Of a stretch of DNA of 64,000 nt, positions 42,082 through 55,242 are shown piece after piece. The stretch covers positions 3,723,556 to 3,787,555 of the forward strand of contig CAJINV010000009.1 of NCBI GenBank assembly GCA_905178155.1, in the 5' to 3' direction. Below the pieces are notes generated by a model. The model ran no database searches. It saw only the letters and a program-made list of their open reading frames with translations, and had not been told where the DNA came from. Position 1 is the first letter of the stretch; every line of letters starts with the position of its first letter. Position numbers and translations under genes: made by a program. Origin of the DNA: Amoebophrya sp. A120 (Eukaryota; Sar; Dinophyceae; Syndiniales; Amoebophryaceae).

Positions 42082-43609
42082 GGCGGAAGTGGGATGCAGA
42101 TGAAGACGGAAAACTGGAAAGGAAGTACTACCATATCCGATACAAAAAAATTCGAGTGTGATGAGCAAGCCAAGATAGATGAAGTTTGAAATTGAATATG
42201 GGTCGCAAGCTTCTTCGTTTATAACGTAGCAAATCTTCCGGCTAGTACGGCGAAAATTTCCAGATACGTCGAAAGCATCCCGCTGTAGCACCCTGCTTCC
42301 CCTGAAGGTACTTAGCTACAGGAACAATGGAAGACTTCACCTGGTGTTTTTTTGAGGAGCCGGTCTGGCGAAGGAATTTGAATTCCCATTCCGCAAACAA
42401 AAGAGCCAAGAATGCAATTGATATGACGTGTCATGTTCTGGAGGTGTCAGAAGGAATAAACCAAGAGGAGGTGGAGCAAGAGTACTTACATGAGACAAAT
42501 GTCTGTGATTTTCATCCTACGTCTTGAAGAAAGTCATTAGCACCAGCAGGACGGCAACTCCATGCTGCACTATCGAGACCGAGAGTTGTTAGAAGACTTA
42601 GAGCATGTGCATGTCTCAAGAACAAGTGTGCGAGACGAGAGAGGTGCTACTTCTGTCGTGACGGAATCATTTCTGTGAATACTTAAATGTCAGAACTGCA
42701 ACAGCAACTGGTTGTGATTGCATCCGTGTCCTCGTAGTACTCATGATCAGTGTAGTTTCAATTCAGTGTGGTCACCTCCTTTGACGTTGTGCCTCTCTTC
42801 AGCGGATTGCTCCTACGATTATAGGAAGAACTCGTCGTGCCCCCGCGCCCGCTCCTGAGTGCACCAATTGCAATTGACGGACGACAACAAATAACGTGCA
42901 CGTAGCTCGTATTTCTCTACGTGGGTCTGGGTCGTGCAGAAAAATAAGTAAAAAAATAAACGAAGCTCCTAGTTGTACAAGTACCTACGAGCTCGAGCTC
43001 CAGTTCATCTCGTTCGCATGCAAACTCCGAAAAATCAATGAAGTCCAGCATCAGCAATTTAATAAACGTGATCGGAAAAACAAAGAACGTAAGGGCGCCA
43101 GACGAATTCGGTCCACTTAGCAGACTTTAGTAGCATCAGCATCTTCTATTTCTACAGAAAAAAAAAATCCGTGTATTCCGTCCAAGAAAATTTCCAAAGT
43201 AGACAACGAAATAGGAGTTCAGTGTCTTTTGCAATTTACCAAGCAAATACTTTCGTTCTCGAATCAACAGCCACCCTCCGTCTTCATCTACCCAACACCT
43301 TCCCCATAGTAACTACTATACGCATACCAATAACATACACGACAACCCAAGAGTAGTTTGCAATTACCCCTGCTCGCGCTTCTTGACATTTTTCGTTGTT
43401 GAATTTTTGTGACAACTCCCCCGTAGTAGACGAGTTTTTGTGTCACTCTGACTCATTGCAGTAAAACTGAGTTCATAACAGCTGAAAAAATTACAGTACA
43501 AATACGGTTCCTCAATCAGTTTTGATAGGTGGAGCAAGTTTGTTTTGGATTATCGTATTTGAGGTTTGATCGTTGAGAAGCAATCACGCGACAAAAAGTA
43601 GACGTCAAA
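42082..43609. other. intergenic, nothing recognised
   Basis: 1.5 kb, AT-rich toward the desaturase start. No introner, RNA gene or supported ORF. Confidence 0.6.
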
Positions 43610-46189
43610 ATGTGCCAGCCCAACTCGTCCACTTCGACGATGGTGGCCGAGCCGGAGGGTAGTACTTCCACCGGTACCCGCAGCAGAAGAACATCTTCAG
43701 ACAAAGACTCCGCAGCTGCGGAGATGAAGCCCGCCGCATCTTCACAAATAAAGTCTTCCACTTCCTCAACGGCCCGACTCACTTCTGTGCCAGAGGTACA
43801 AAAGCCGAAAACCAGCAGCGATTTAGTCACGAAACTGTCCGACATCGAGCTGACCGACGAGAAAGCGGAGCGAAACGAGTTTCACTTTCGGTATTTCGGG
43901 CTACTGGACAACTTTCTGATCAAGAATTTCATGAAGGACAAACGGGATTTACCTCTCGTTTACCTCCAGCTCAACATCATGACCTTTTTGGTCCCGTTTG
44001 CAGCGGCGGTGGTGTATTTTAACACCTGGTACCTCGGCCTGATCTACCTCCCGATCCTGTTCGTCGGCTTCTTCGAGCGCTTCATCCTCATGATGCACTT
44101 CTCAAGTCACATATGCAATGTAAATTTCCTGTATATGTACAAAATGCATGACAAATTTCGCTACCTTGCAGAGTCCAACTTGGCATGCTGAACTAGGATT
44201 GAAGGCAAGTTTTGTCATGCAGAGACTGCATTTGTACGTGTACGAGAAATTTACTGTGGATATCACAGGAAACTTTACCACAGCGAGTTTCTGAACAACA
44301 TCACGCTCTACTTCTACGCGCCCCTGTTCGGCACGCCGCCAGGTATTGTTTGATGTTCATTTGATGTACAGTGTTTATGCTTAAATAATACCAGTCGCAT
44401 AACAACAAGAAGATGTATGTGCATCTAGTATGTCTATGTCAAAGATAAAGAAGTTGGAGATAGTATTCCTAGTCCTTTTCGTTTATGCGTGCGCGCATTT
44501 ATTTTTACAAAAATGACCACTCCGGTGCCTCTTCCTGTACAAAAGAACGCATGACCACCACGACAAACTTTATCAGGTATCTACTACCTGCACCACATCA
44601 TAATGCACCACGGGGAAAACAACCACGGGGATGACGTTTCCGAAACCGAGTCCTACCACCGTTCCGAGCGCGGGTTCCGCGGGTTTCTGTTCTACTGGCT
44701 GAGGTTTCTCTGCGGGCTTTCGTTCGAACTTCCGCTCTACGCACTGAAGACAAAAAGGTACGACTGGTTCGCCACCTGCCTGGTGTCGCTCTCCTTCTGG
44801 GGCGCAACGATTTTCGCGCTGGGGAACCTTTTCGGATACACCGGCGTCACTTGCGTGTTGGTGATCCCGCACTTCTTCGGCCTGACTGCCATGGCATTGG
44901 GAAACTACGCTCAACATGTACTGCTTCTAATTGATTTATAAAAAATGTTTCGATTATTCATTCGATTTTTCTTATTTGTTGAAGAAGCCCTCTTTATTGC
45001 CCTCATGCATTTATTTCTCTTCTGTCATTCCCATTCGTACAATAAATGAATTTTTTGTAACGCTTGCATTTGTCATAGTAGTTGAAAATCAAAATAGTCG
45101 CAAAAGAAAATACAAACAGGTTTTCGTCGACCCCCTGTCCCCCGGCAATAACTACACGCTTTCCTACAACTGTCTTAACACGGAAGTGAACCAAACCACG
45201 TTCAACGACGGGTACCATATTATCCACCACATCTACCCGCGGCTGCACTGGACCGAGCTTCCCTCGAAGTTTCGCTCCACACTAGCGCAGCACAAAACGG
45301 AGCGGGCGCTGACGTTCAGGAATACGTATCCTGAGTAAAAACGTACCCACACCAGAGTCAGGATGGGGATTTTGCAACACAAACCTAGGAGTTTTGTGAG
45401 TCACGCATCACAAGCTGCAGTCCGTAGCGTAGTGCAGGTTCGCAAGGCCAGCTGCATCAGAAATCCATCTGCTCATCCTGTTTACAGCATTACAAATTCC
45501 AAAACACGATTGGAAATGGTTCTCATGGGGATGCGCATTACAAGTCTTCCTGTCTTTGCACATCTGCATTACAACTCTGGCGTGGGTACGTTTTTACTGA
45601 GGATAATACGCACTTTATCCCCATCGCGCTCTTGATGCTGACCAACCAGATGGAGAAGTTATGAAATGCAAAAGCATCGTACTAGTATAAATTGCATTAC
45701 AAATTACTTCAGCATTACAAATGAAATTCGTAATGCTGTTTTACCTTAGGAAAGAGATTTGTCATGCATAACAGCAATTACTACGAGTGCGATACTTTTG
45801 CAGTGCATAGAAGTTGGTCCGTGACCACTACGTCTTCATCGACTGGGCAGCGGTACAGAGTGTTATGATTTGATGTCTATCTTTGGTTTTTGTGTAGCTA
45901 AAAAATGAATCACTATCTTCACTTGTGAACTGCATTCTTTACGTCTCAAAAATCTGCATCATCATAATCATGGCCACAAAGTAAGACACAACAGATAAAA
46001 AACCTTTCAAAATTTCATCAACATCCAATATAAAAATCGCATGACAAACTACAACAGGTCAAGCGCGAGGGTGGTGAAGTGCCCATCACATCGCTCGACA
46101 AGGAAGTCGTACCAACAGTCGGGGAAGTCGTGGCGGATTTGGAACGGCGGTTGAGCTACATCCCGCCGTATGATAGGAAGATTCAGTAG
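43610..46189 (+). CDS. membrane fatty-acid desaturase, 3 introners and 3 GT-AG introns
   Basis: Start ATG 43610, stop TAG 46187-46189; 447 residues after removing three introners and three GT-AG introns. Residues 1-85 are a Ser/Thr/Lys-rich hydrophilic tail. The FA_desaturase fold follows: a hydrophobic pair (about 115-160), histidine box 1 HFSSH (163-167), box 2 HHIIMHHGENNH (198-209), further membrane segments (about 228-300), and box 3 HIIHH (339-343) within NDGYHIIHHIYPRLHW. These His residues bind the di-iron centre that inserts the double bond, normally at the ER membrane with electrons from cytochrome b5. Regiospecificity cannot be read off; no fused cytochrome b5 domain is present. 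An introner splits box 1 right after its last His, so the enzyme depends on its exact removal. Confidence 0.92.
44112..44262 (+). mobile_element. introner, family G
   Basis: 151 bp, TSD TCACA on both sides. Removal joins MMHFSSH to RKLYH directly at the first histidine box. Confidence 0.95.
44343..44576 (+). other. ordinary GT-AG intron
   Basis: 234 bp, starts GTATTG and ends TTATCAG, AT-rich, no introner motif. Removal joins GTPP to GIYYLHH. Confidence 0.88.
44918..45119 (+). other. ordinary GT-AG intron
   Basis: 202 bp, starts GTACTG and ends CAAACAG. Removal joins NYAQH to VFVDP. Confidence 0.88.
45327..45605 (+). mobile_element. introner, family D
   Basis: 279 bp, TSD ATACG on both sides. 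Very similar to the copy at 31975, which points to recent spread. Removal joins ALTFRNT to HFIPI. Confidence 0.95.
45660..45809 (+). mobile_element. introner, family C
   Basis: 150 bp, TSD GAAGT on both sides. Removal joins QMEK to LVRDH. Confidence 0.95.
45853..46057 (+). other. GT-AG intron with one introner-type motif
   Basis: 205 bp, starts GTACAG and ends CAACAG. GCATGACAAA lies 11 bases before the acceptor. Removal joins DWAA to VKREGG. Confidence 0.78.
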
Positions 46190-48648
46190 ATCTAGCAGAA
46201 AATGACGAGTTTGTCATGCCGGTCTTTCTGGATCACCATCATTATACGACGAGTCATGTTGGCCGCGAGGAACCGAAATAACTCGTGTGCGGGCATGAGC
46301 ACCATCATGGGGCTGTGCAGATCCTGCGCTAGTGGATGTGCTCTTGAAATTGTGATGATGTCATTGCGATTGCGTAAGTAGCGTACGTCACGACCACAGT
46401 TATTTTTATGCCACTGGTACTAGTACTACCCTTCTTATTTGATCGGTGCAGCTAGACTGACTTAAGCTCAGTAACGCTAGCTAGAAACTGGTCTCATCAA
46501 AAATTCAAAGTCAAAACTGGTGCTCTTCTTATGGGAATGTTGAACTGTGGGATGAACAAAACAAACTTAGGCGAGCAGGAGGCTATTAAAAACTTTCAAG
46601 TGATGCTTAGCAAAAATAACAAGCTGGAAGATCATGGGCATCTTGCCTTTCCTTTCGTTCTCCTGCTAGACGACGGAGTGGGAGAAAGATGAATCAGGCC
46701 GAAAATAATATAAAGCCGTAGTTGTCAACTGAATTAGAATTTTGATGGAGTAGCGCTTGAAAGCATGATCGCCCTCACCACCAGCAAGACTCTGCCAGTT
46801 TATTGCTTCCACGTCTCAAGAAGAGAAATAGTGCAAGTACTTTCAATCCGGATTATTTTCAGTATGCAGACAAGTGAAAGTAAAAGTGGGAATGACACAC
46901 GAACACCTTCGTAGTTGACCAAAAAAAAAGAAAGAGATACTGGCAGCTGGGGTAATATCAACAACGATAAAGGAGAAGTGCAGCAAATGTGATTCCTTTG
47001 TGCAGCAATTCAAGAATGCGGGTGGTTTACTTTCAACCCACTCGCGCATTCTACTTATGGTTTGGAACAGTCAGCATAGTATCAAAATAGCTCCCCCCCA
47101 GGATAGAGTACAAAGACGACGGGAAAAATACGGTAAAAATTCGTTGGCTTGTTGTCCTGCTCTCTTTATCTTCAGAGCTCGTCTTGCCAAGAAAACGACA
47201 ATTATGGTCAAGCAGCATAGCTATCATCTTCCGTGCGCAGGAGGCATCGCCTTCGCGACTTGCCCCCCATGATGTCTTCAGACCAAAGAGTAGACGCAGG
47301 TTTGAGCTTGAATATGAAGTCCAAATGATAAAGACACGCTCCTAAAGCGAAGCGCTGTCGAAAAAAAAAATCTTCGGACCCGAAAAAATGTCATGACTTC
47401 TTTCGGACTTTTTTGAAAGAAACTTTATCGCCTTCTGATCAGGGCAAGGACGGAGGATGTTCTTGTGTTCTCGAAAACTGGACGCAGTAGGCGAGCAGAT
47501 GTCGTGGGAAAGAGCATTGTTTTTGTTTGTGAGCTGCTTCTTGTGCATGTTCTCATCCTCCATGATGAGAAAAAAAAAAACATCAAAATTGCGCGCGTCG
47601 TCTTGTTCAGATTTATTGTTTTCTTTCACGATGGACCGACATGACCGAGAAAGATTTTCGACGAAGAGGATTGTTGCACGACATCAAAACTTTTGCATCG
47701 AGGAGCATGTTCATCATTACTACTTGGGAAACGACCTACAGTGCCGGTGATGATCTTGTTGTACGAAGGAATTCCATGTCAAGATCTTGAGTTGTATTCA
47801 ACATTGACTTGTAGTCGTTTCGGTTCATTGGATTAGAAGTAGATGGTGTCGTCGAAGAGTTTCAATTATAATTGGAAGACGTTGATGGCTCTGTCTCTCG
47901 ATTCGCCAATGATATGTCCTTGAAAATGAAGATCTTCTTCACGTTCAAAATTTAGTACTTTGCTTAGCGGTCCTGGTCCTCTTGTCGGCGTATCAGATGA
48001 AGTGTTGCGCTGAAACAGAAACACCATGCTATTGCTCAATGCAGATGAAAGACAAAGATCAAGATGAAAATGCTCCGCAAGCGAACGATGTCAGCACTTT
48101 CACCGAAAGGAGATTAAACTAGATCTTCATCTTCAAAGCAAACACAATAAAATTAAAAACAAAAAGCAATATAACTCATTCCCCGAGTGATCCAAGTCTT
48201 CAAGAAAAGCTGCTGAAGATCCAAGTATAAAAATAGAGAAGTCCTCAGAGCCGGAGGCATTTGGAGAGACTCCTCATGATCCCGCGCCTTGCCGCCGCCG
48301 CGTGATTAGCTTCACTGCGGCTACCTCGTGTTTTCTTTTTCGCTGCACCAGAGTTATCTTCACTTGATTGCAAGTCCAACTTCCGCTTTAAGTAGTATCC
48401 ACCTGGAACATAGTTAAATCCAAAAAGTTCATCTATAACGCTTAGTGTAGAATTGCAAGAGTGTATCAAAGCCAGAATCGCGTAGACTTGCTTCACCTTG
48501 AATTCTCGGTAACAGAAGTAATAAACAAGATTTGGCTCCTCTACTACCTACTTGTGACTTAACATCGATCGCGATCTTTTTCTCGTCCTGCAGCTTTCAA
48601 GTTTACAGCATTCAACTCTCTTCTACCCACTCTCATCTCAGACACAGC
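46190..48648. other. intergenic, nothing recognised
   Basis: 2.5 kb of AT-rich DNA with several A-runs. An 83-codon ORF on the - strand (48245-48496) has no recognisable domain. No introner. Confidence 0.55.
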
Positions 48649-50872
48649 ATGTCCAACATGTCCGCACAGAACAACAGCAACCGAAGTGCTGCTATGCCGC
48701 GCGGAGGTTTACCGCGTGTTCTTTCTTTCCTTGCTCTCGGATCCGTTTTCTTTGGGGGATATGAAGTGCAGGGCCGCAGCCAGTCGTCTCCGCAATGTTG
48801 TAACCCGGTCCCGCTCTTGCGGAAAGTGTTATCGTCCGGAGCAGGCCGCAATCGTACTAGACGCAGCCGCAGTGTGGCCTCGACGGTGGATCCGGACGAG
48901 GCATATTGGGGTCCTACTGGCGGTGTTGATGTGTCCTCCCTGCAGCTGCCCAACGAAATCTGGCCGCAAGTTGCTTCTTTCCAAAGAGATGCCTTTGCCC
49001 TGCACAAGATTTTTGACGCTTTGCTTCCGGGCGGGTCGCAGATAGTAGATATGGCGGAGTTCCTCGAGGCACGCTGGCAAGAATTCTACGAGAACCTTCG
49101 GGGCCGACAATCGCAACAAGAATTTGCTTAGGCGTTGCAAATATGTCTGAGTCTGGAAACTTGTTGTGATGCTAAAAGTGCATGATACCGCACTTCTGCA
49201 ACACGCAGCTATGCATGACAAATTTTTTGGCTGCCATGTCTTACGTTGTATTCCACATGGAAAACTGCGCTTTTGCATGACAGGCAAGTGGGCTTTTTCG
49301 TGCCTATGCAGCACAGATTCTCGAGTCATGCCACACAAGCATGACAAACTCGGATTCTTCCAGACCCAGACAGTTTTGCATTTGATATGGCTTTGGCGAC
49401 TACAAGTAGAACTATTCATCAGCTCATGGTCATGGGCAATCCGTATGTTGGTCTGGCTGCGCAGTTGGCGTGTTATGGCTCCATATGCGAGGTAAAAGTA
49501 TCGGACGAATAAAAGGAGGAGGAATCGCATCACATCACTCACGATAGATTTACATTTATATTTATTTAGTGTGCTCAGCATGAGGAATCAATATCAAATT
49601 CGTAGTCGCGGATTTCGCTCAAGTAGAAAGAGATTTGCATTTGCAGTGCATGATTCAACTTAAGTAACTGGTGCGAGGAGAAGTAGTAGTAGTACGAGCA
49701 CGATGCTTTTGCAGTGCATAAGCCAATGGCGCTAATGATTGCCGGAACCCCCCGAACCATGCGGACGACGTGCTTGCAGCCGTCGCGCGCCAGGGCCTAC
49801 ACGAAGAAGGAGGACCAGCGACTCCCCCTGGTTCGTTCCTGCACTTTTTAAAACTTGTCGACGGGGCTCTGAGAAGACCGGAATTGCGGCATTCCCGTAC
49901 GGATAGGCAAGACGAGCAAGTCTCCCGGTTGCATATTCACTACGCTTTGGCGGCGCCGCCCTCTGGTTCTGGTTCTCCCCACGTTGATGTCGGTGCCCTT
50001 CCTCCATGGAGCCCGATACCACCACCGGCCTTTGCTCCTGGAAGCAGCGCTGCGATGGTCCGGATTCAGTTTCCGACGCAACCACGTGTCGCTGCGGTCG
50101 GCAGCGTAGCAGTTGACTGCCGTTACGTGATATGCACTGTCAATATCGATCTGGGTCATCTTCGGGAACTACCGTGCAAGGTTTATTGTCATCGTACATG
50201 TGATGTCGCATAGTTGTTACCACCACCACCTCCCAGAAGGCTTGGAATTATGCGAGCTCTAGAGCAGTCACAAGGTCTGCGAAGGCTCGTGGTTTCGGCT
50301 TATTCTTGCGCATGAGAAATGCTTTCTTTCGGCAGCCAAAAGCGTGCAATTTTGCTACTGCTCATGCAATACAGGTTTCTGTGTCGATCAGACATAGCAG
50401 GACAAACTCGGTTTTATCTTCTAGACCTAGATCGATATTTGCATATGATGCGTGACCCTTTCCGAGGACGACCTTCGGCAACTGGGAGTCCCTATTGATG
50501 GGAGCGCTAGGGCCCCGAGCAGGGTGGAAACTGATGAACTCTTGCTGGAATACACAGCAACATTGTCCAATGACCTTGTCTATCCTGTGCAAAAGCGATA
50601 TCGTACTCGTACTGTCTGAGACATTTATGCATTACAAATCTCCGACTTCTTAAGCTCAAACACCATATGCGAATTCCAAATTCCATAACTTTTTCTGCTG
50701 ATTCTGAATAAAGAATTTGTCATGCGATTTGTACTAGTACGACTACGATAGCATTGCAATTCATATCGTCGTAACTGCCATAGTGTTCCGACAGCAAGTC
50801 CGCATTCCGGGATTTTTTTACCGTCTGCAGCTCAAGACTAAGCCAGTTGTGAAAGAGGCAACTGCAGCATGA
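48649..50872 (+). CDS. unknown secretory-pathway protein, 4 introners
   Basis: Start taken at ATG 48649, stop TGA 50870-50872; 400 residues after removing four introners. An in-frame ATG at 48694 would place GGLPRVLSFLALGSVFFGGYEVQG at the very N-terminus as a signal peptide or anchor, and may be the real start. After it comes a Cys pair (QCCNPVP) and an Arg-rich stretch, then helical segments (LPNEIWPQVASFQRDAFALHKIFDALLPGG, MAEFLEARWQEFYENLRG) and a proline-rich linker. The family is not recognised. Three of its four introners have mismatched TSDs, so they look older than those in neighbouring genes, or this gene evolves faster. Confidence 0.75.
49129..49387 (+). mobile_element. introner, family A (subtype TGCAAATATG)
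   Basis: 259 bp, TSD TTGCT/TGGCT (one mismatch). The left end TAGGCG creates an in-frame stop if retained. Removal joins QQEFA to LATTS. Confidence 0.9.
49484..49720 (+). mobile_element. introner, family C (diverged)
   Basis: 237 bp, TSD eroded (CTCCA/AGCCA). The right end CGATGCTTTTGCAGTGCATA is clearly family C. Removal joins ACYGS to NGAND. Confidence 0.83.
50131..50450 (+). mobile_element. introner, family A (strongly diverged)
   Basis: 320 bp, TSD CGTGA on both sides. The core is ATCGATCTGGGTCATC on the left and CTAGACCTAGATCGAT on the right, so both TIRs changed together. Removal joins DCRYV to TLSED. Confidence 0.9.
50581..50765 (+). mobile_element. introner, family C
   Basis: 185 bp, TSD TTGTC/TCGTC (one mismatch). 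Removal joins SNDLV to VTAIV. Confidence 0.91.
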
Positions 50873-51417
50873 AGATACTTATTCCGCACTCCTTCGCATT
50901 GAGGTGCAATAAGCTGCAAGCGGACAAAAGAATAAAGAGCCCCCGTGCGTCGTCAACATCAAATAAATATCGCACTGCTTGCGCAACATATTTTTTTCTG
51001 CACTTGCACAACGAATCCTACTTGGCGAGTTCTTTCGCTCCTGAAGGTCTCCTCATGTAAAATCAGAATTGTATACGTGTCAGTGTCTGTCTGCAGTGCG
51101 ACGTGCACCTGCTCGTCCCCTGAAGTGTATAATACCGTAAGTACTTCGGTTCAGAAGCTTTTACATAGCTTCTGAGCCGGAGCAGGGGATACTTACAAAG
51201 TAGTTGCGTTTTGGAAAATTTTACTACGTATTTCGCAGTACTTACAGGACATCTCAACCATCATGAAGATGTGGGTGGCTTGTCGACACGTCGGCCACGA
51301 CCCTATTGATTTTCTGGAGTAATGGTTCAGTAGAGAAGGATTCCTCCTACTGAAGAGTGACGGCGCACACGTAAGTATATACGATTCCTCCACCATTGCC
51401 TCCTAGTAACTTTTTTT

Positions 51418-51560
51418 TGGAAATGTTTTGGAAACAGCAGACATGATCATCATTTTTGTTTTGGAAAGATGTACTTGTTTTGGAAAGATCTACTTGCTTT
51501 GGAAATGTTTTGGAAAGATCTACTTGTTTTGGAAACAGCAGACATGATCATCATCATATG
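51418..51560. repeat. tandem TTTTGGAAA-based repeats
   Basis: Units such as TTTTGGAAAGATCTACTTG and TTTTGGAAACAGCAGACATG alternate over about 140 bp, with the CAGACATGATCATCAT block at both ends. Confidence 0.8.
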
Positions 51561-54500
51561 ACCATTCAAAGTAAATGGCTTGAAGCTGTTCTACTCGGAG
51601 AAGCTTCCAAGTAAATGACTTGTTATAGAAAGTCCGTGCTCGTTGTTCTTCGTCGTTGTTCGTCGTCGTCGATGAGAACGGATACTACTTGAAAATAAAC
51701 CAAAAACCGTGGGGGCGAGGGGCCTCGAGAGGGTCCCTCGATGCTGCAGGGGGCCCCAGCGAGCCTCGTCCCTTTAGGAACAAACGACATCGGTCCAGAG
51801 TACAAACAAAATAATGACGTCGTCCCTCTCACTGACAGCGCCGCCGCAGCACAGGTAACCGCGTAGCCTCGTCGTGGAGTTAGATAGAAGGCCTCGGATA
51901 GCAATAACTATAGTAAGAGTAAAAAAGAAAGTAGAGAAACCGGGCCAATAAATAGAGAGATAGCGCATAGATTAGCTTATACACTCCACCCGCGCCCGCC
52001 GTGGTCGTGGCCTTCGTGCTGTGATCGAGCGACGCGGACGCGACAAGGGCCTGTGTTTTTCTTAGGGACGAGGGCGCAGGACATTTCAGCGAGAGGAGCC
52101 CGCGGGCTTGTCCTTATCGATCTTTGGTCGTTCCCTTGGTTATTCCTTTGATTCCACCCATGCTATCTTTCTTTGTGCATCAGCACAGCCAGCGTGCTCG
52201 AGAACAGCGCCCCTCTTAACGACGTCGGATGTGGACGCGCCTACACGCGCGACAGAAGGACTTCCGCCAACGACGGGGGAGGGTCAACCGAGGATCGACG
52301 ACGGGGGAGCTTTCTGTGCTACGTCGGAGCGGGCGACGTTTTTATAATATCATCGTGCTGCGCTACTTCATGTCGACGGTGGAGGGATTGGGAGTCCTCC
52401 ACTGCGGGCTTCAGCCGACAGGTAACTCTGTTGCTTCGCCCTCGCAACCATTCGACACAGTAGTGGCTCGCTTCTTCTCGTAGGCGTGGCGTCTGGGCAC
52501 TCTGGCAACGGGCTTCGGTCTCGACCCTGTTGTGTGCCAGCGCTACAACTCCAAACTTTGCGCCCCGAGCCATCCGAGTGGTTTGACACGCATCACGGTG
52601 TAGTAGCTAGTATGTTGCGTTGTCTCTCCATCAGAAAATACGACATCAAGTGAAGACGCACAGCAAGCGGACACAACTACGGCCGCGGATCCACCAGCGA
52701 GCCACTACATTCAAGCGGCCTGCGACACCTCCATGGGGGCGTTTGCAGTACAGACCGGCAGTTGGGCTTTGAGCAAGAACCGAGGAAGACAGCGCCCCAG
52801 TGGTTTACAGATCGGATCTATCAGAAAAGACAAAAGACGGTGGAAACAGATCTGGCTGAATGCGAGTGCTGATCTCAGAGCGCGATCAGGATCAAGCACA
52901 CTCTGATGGTTTTCTTTCATGAAAGTACTTCAACACCAAAATGGTGAAGCGCGATGCCGTGGGCAACATCGGGGCGAAGTTTTTGTAGAAGATGACAGGC
53001 ACTGAAGATGGTGCAAGAACAGCCTGGAACAAGCTATGGAGCGAAAGCTATTGCGCATGCTGGTCATTTATTTCTGGCCCGAAATAATAACAAACATGTG
53101 AACATCCCCACAAGAGTCTTGATTTTATGCACTTTCAAATTTAAATGCTACCATGCAAATTGAAAAGCTTCGATAGGAGGTACCCTCGACGACGCATCAA
53201 TCGGCTCCAGCCCGGCCTACTCAACAAAGACGATGCGACAAATCAAGAAGTATCTTTATGATGTCCCACGATGTCACGACGAAATCAAGCGAGACAGTTC
53301 CAAACAGCCCCGGGGGGGCCTGTCCTACGTGCCCTCCACGCATTTTGCCCCCTGGGCTGCTGCCGGTTTGCATATGTGTATATCGAGGTGCTGGACTGCG
53401 CTCACCTGGGGGTTGGAAATTATGATTTGATTTGTTATATGTGACATCCATCGTGGGAACTTTACTTCCATAACTGATCATGACGGTAGGCGCGCCGCCG
53501 GGACGGGGGACCGGGTGCTGCTCGTGGGGGGCCGCAGCGCGGACACGACTTGTAGCACATGGACGAAGCGCGAAGCCGGGATAAACCGCGAGGACGTGCC
53601 CGTGATGGCGGCGGAGCTAATGGTGACGAGGACGACCACACCAAACAGGGCGACGCGATGACGAAACGGGTGCGGTGCCGGCACGATAGCGCGGCAATTG
53701 AGGTTGATGAAGCTGTGTGCAGCAGGCTCTTGTATGTGGCGGAAAAAAAATAAAAAAGTGTGAAGACTGTTGATGTGAAGAATGAAAGAAAATGAGAGAC
53801 AAGAACAAATACTGGACGTGCTGTGGCTAGAGTAGCAAAGGAGGAAAAAGTAAAAAATATATATCGGTCTAGATGTAAAAATGAGAAATAAATAATCGGT
53901 CGTGGGCGGTGTCGAAAGCAAAAGTTTCAATGTGGTTTTTTTTACTAGCGCCTCCGATGGTATGTCGGTGCCTATCTTTGGACGTAACACACCGACCCAC
54001 GCTACATAAACGGGGGCGATAGATAAATACACTAAGTGCGTGACTCCTCCCCCCCTGCAAACTGACAGTCCATTGGAGCCCCGGGTTTGTACACCGTTCG
54101 GGACTATCTGGGTTGTTGGGGTGCAGATACGATATGACACTGACCGCAGACTTGTATGATTTGTATGCCGGCGCGCGGCAGTTGTCGTGATAGTGCTAGA
54201 TGAAGGGCATGCCTGCGTGTGACGGACCGGTAGAGGTGTAGTTCTGTTCAAAAGGTTGTAGTTCCGGATGCTGCGATAGTTTTTTGCCCGGTCGGCGCCA
54301 CTAAAGCACACGCAAAGACGTAGACGGGTTTGGGGCTATATTTACAAGGCAGCGCTACTAGTACCAAGAAGACAAAACTTTTACACCAAAAGCACTAATA
54401 CACTAATACGAGGATGATATACTAGACGGGGTTTAGGGTTATAAGTCTGTGATCAGGCTTGGCGCGCTATTAAAGCGTTTGCTTCATTACAAGACCACCA

Positions 54501-54841
54501 CTACGGTGGCCCGCAGTGCCCACACCAGGCACCGGGAAGTGAAAGTTTTAGTAGTGAAGTACTTTGGCGGAGGTGCCTAAACACCCGAGTCGGGTACAAG
54601 TAGTCGCACTAGGCACAATGATTAGGTGCTACACTACTCGCCACGCACGCCCATACCATACCATACAGATCTACGGTTCCTTTTGCTTGGCTAGTCAACT
54701 GCGAAAACATGTCCTATGGTTAGCTTAAAAGAGAAAATAGCTTAGTAGATAGAAGCTGACTGTAGTGGTTTCCTCCTCCTCCTCCTATTTCGCAGTACTT
54801 ACAAATTCCTGCAAGACGAGTTCTGAGTAGTTCCTCCGGAC

Positions 54842-54918
54842 CGGAGCCGCAGTCTTCGACGATGAAAATTAAAGTCAAACTTTGACTTTAATTTTCATCG
54901 TCGAAGACTGCGGCTCCG
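54842..54918. repeat. perfect palindrome, 38-bp arms, 1-bp spacer
   Basis: Left arm 54842-54879 and right arm 54881-54918 are exact complements around C54880. A single-arm partial copy (CGACGATGAAAATTAAAGTC) recurs near 55875. Confidence 0.95.
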
Positions 54919-55242
54919 TGTTAACGGTTAACGGTTTGACTAAAATTATTCAAAGTTTTTTTTTTGTCGCGCTAGCGGTCCCAAAAGGCAGCGATCTTAA
55001 AACGAGCGGGGCGCAAGCAGCTAGACCGGGCACAGCGACACCTTGAAGCGAGCGAAAGGTGGCCGACCTTTCTGAGGAGATGGGAGGCTCGTGCATGCTT
55101 TTGCTCATTTTGCAGACTCCTCTGAATGGACAGAGCAGAGCGGTCCAGATCTGCGGAACTCTTCTCTGAAGGGTGCGAACTTTGTCTACTCGAGAATCTT
55201 GCTGCTTCGGGTGCCTCTGGCGCAAAATTCGGAGGGGGTCCC

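Noticed and set aside
48245-48496. 83-codon ORF on the - strand with a basic tail
   Set aside because: No recognisable domain, no conserved context, and opposite to every other gene. Kept only as a note in the gap.
51418-51560. CRISPR-like array
   Set aside because: Units are imperfect and contiguous, without unique spacers; it is a simple tandem repeat in a eukaryotic context.
53478-54311. 277-codon ORF on the - strand
   Set aside because: Composition is that of AT-rich and repeat DNA (runs of Phe, Ser, Tyr, Leu), with no domain and no homology I recognise.
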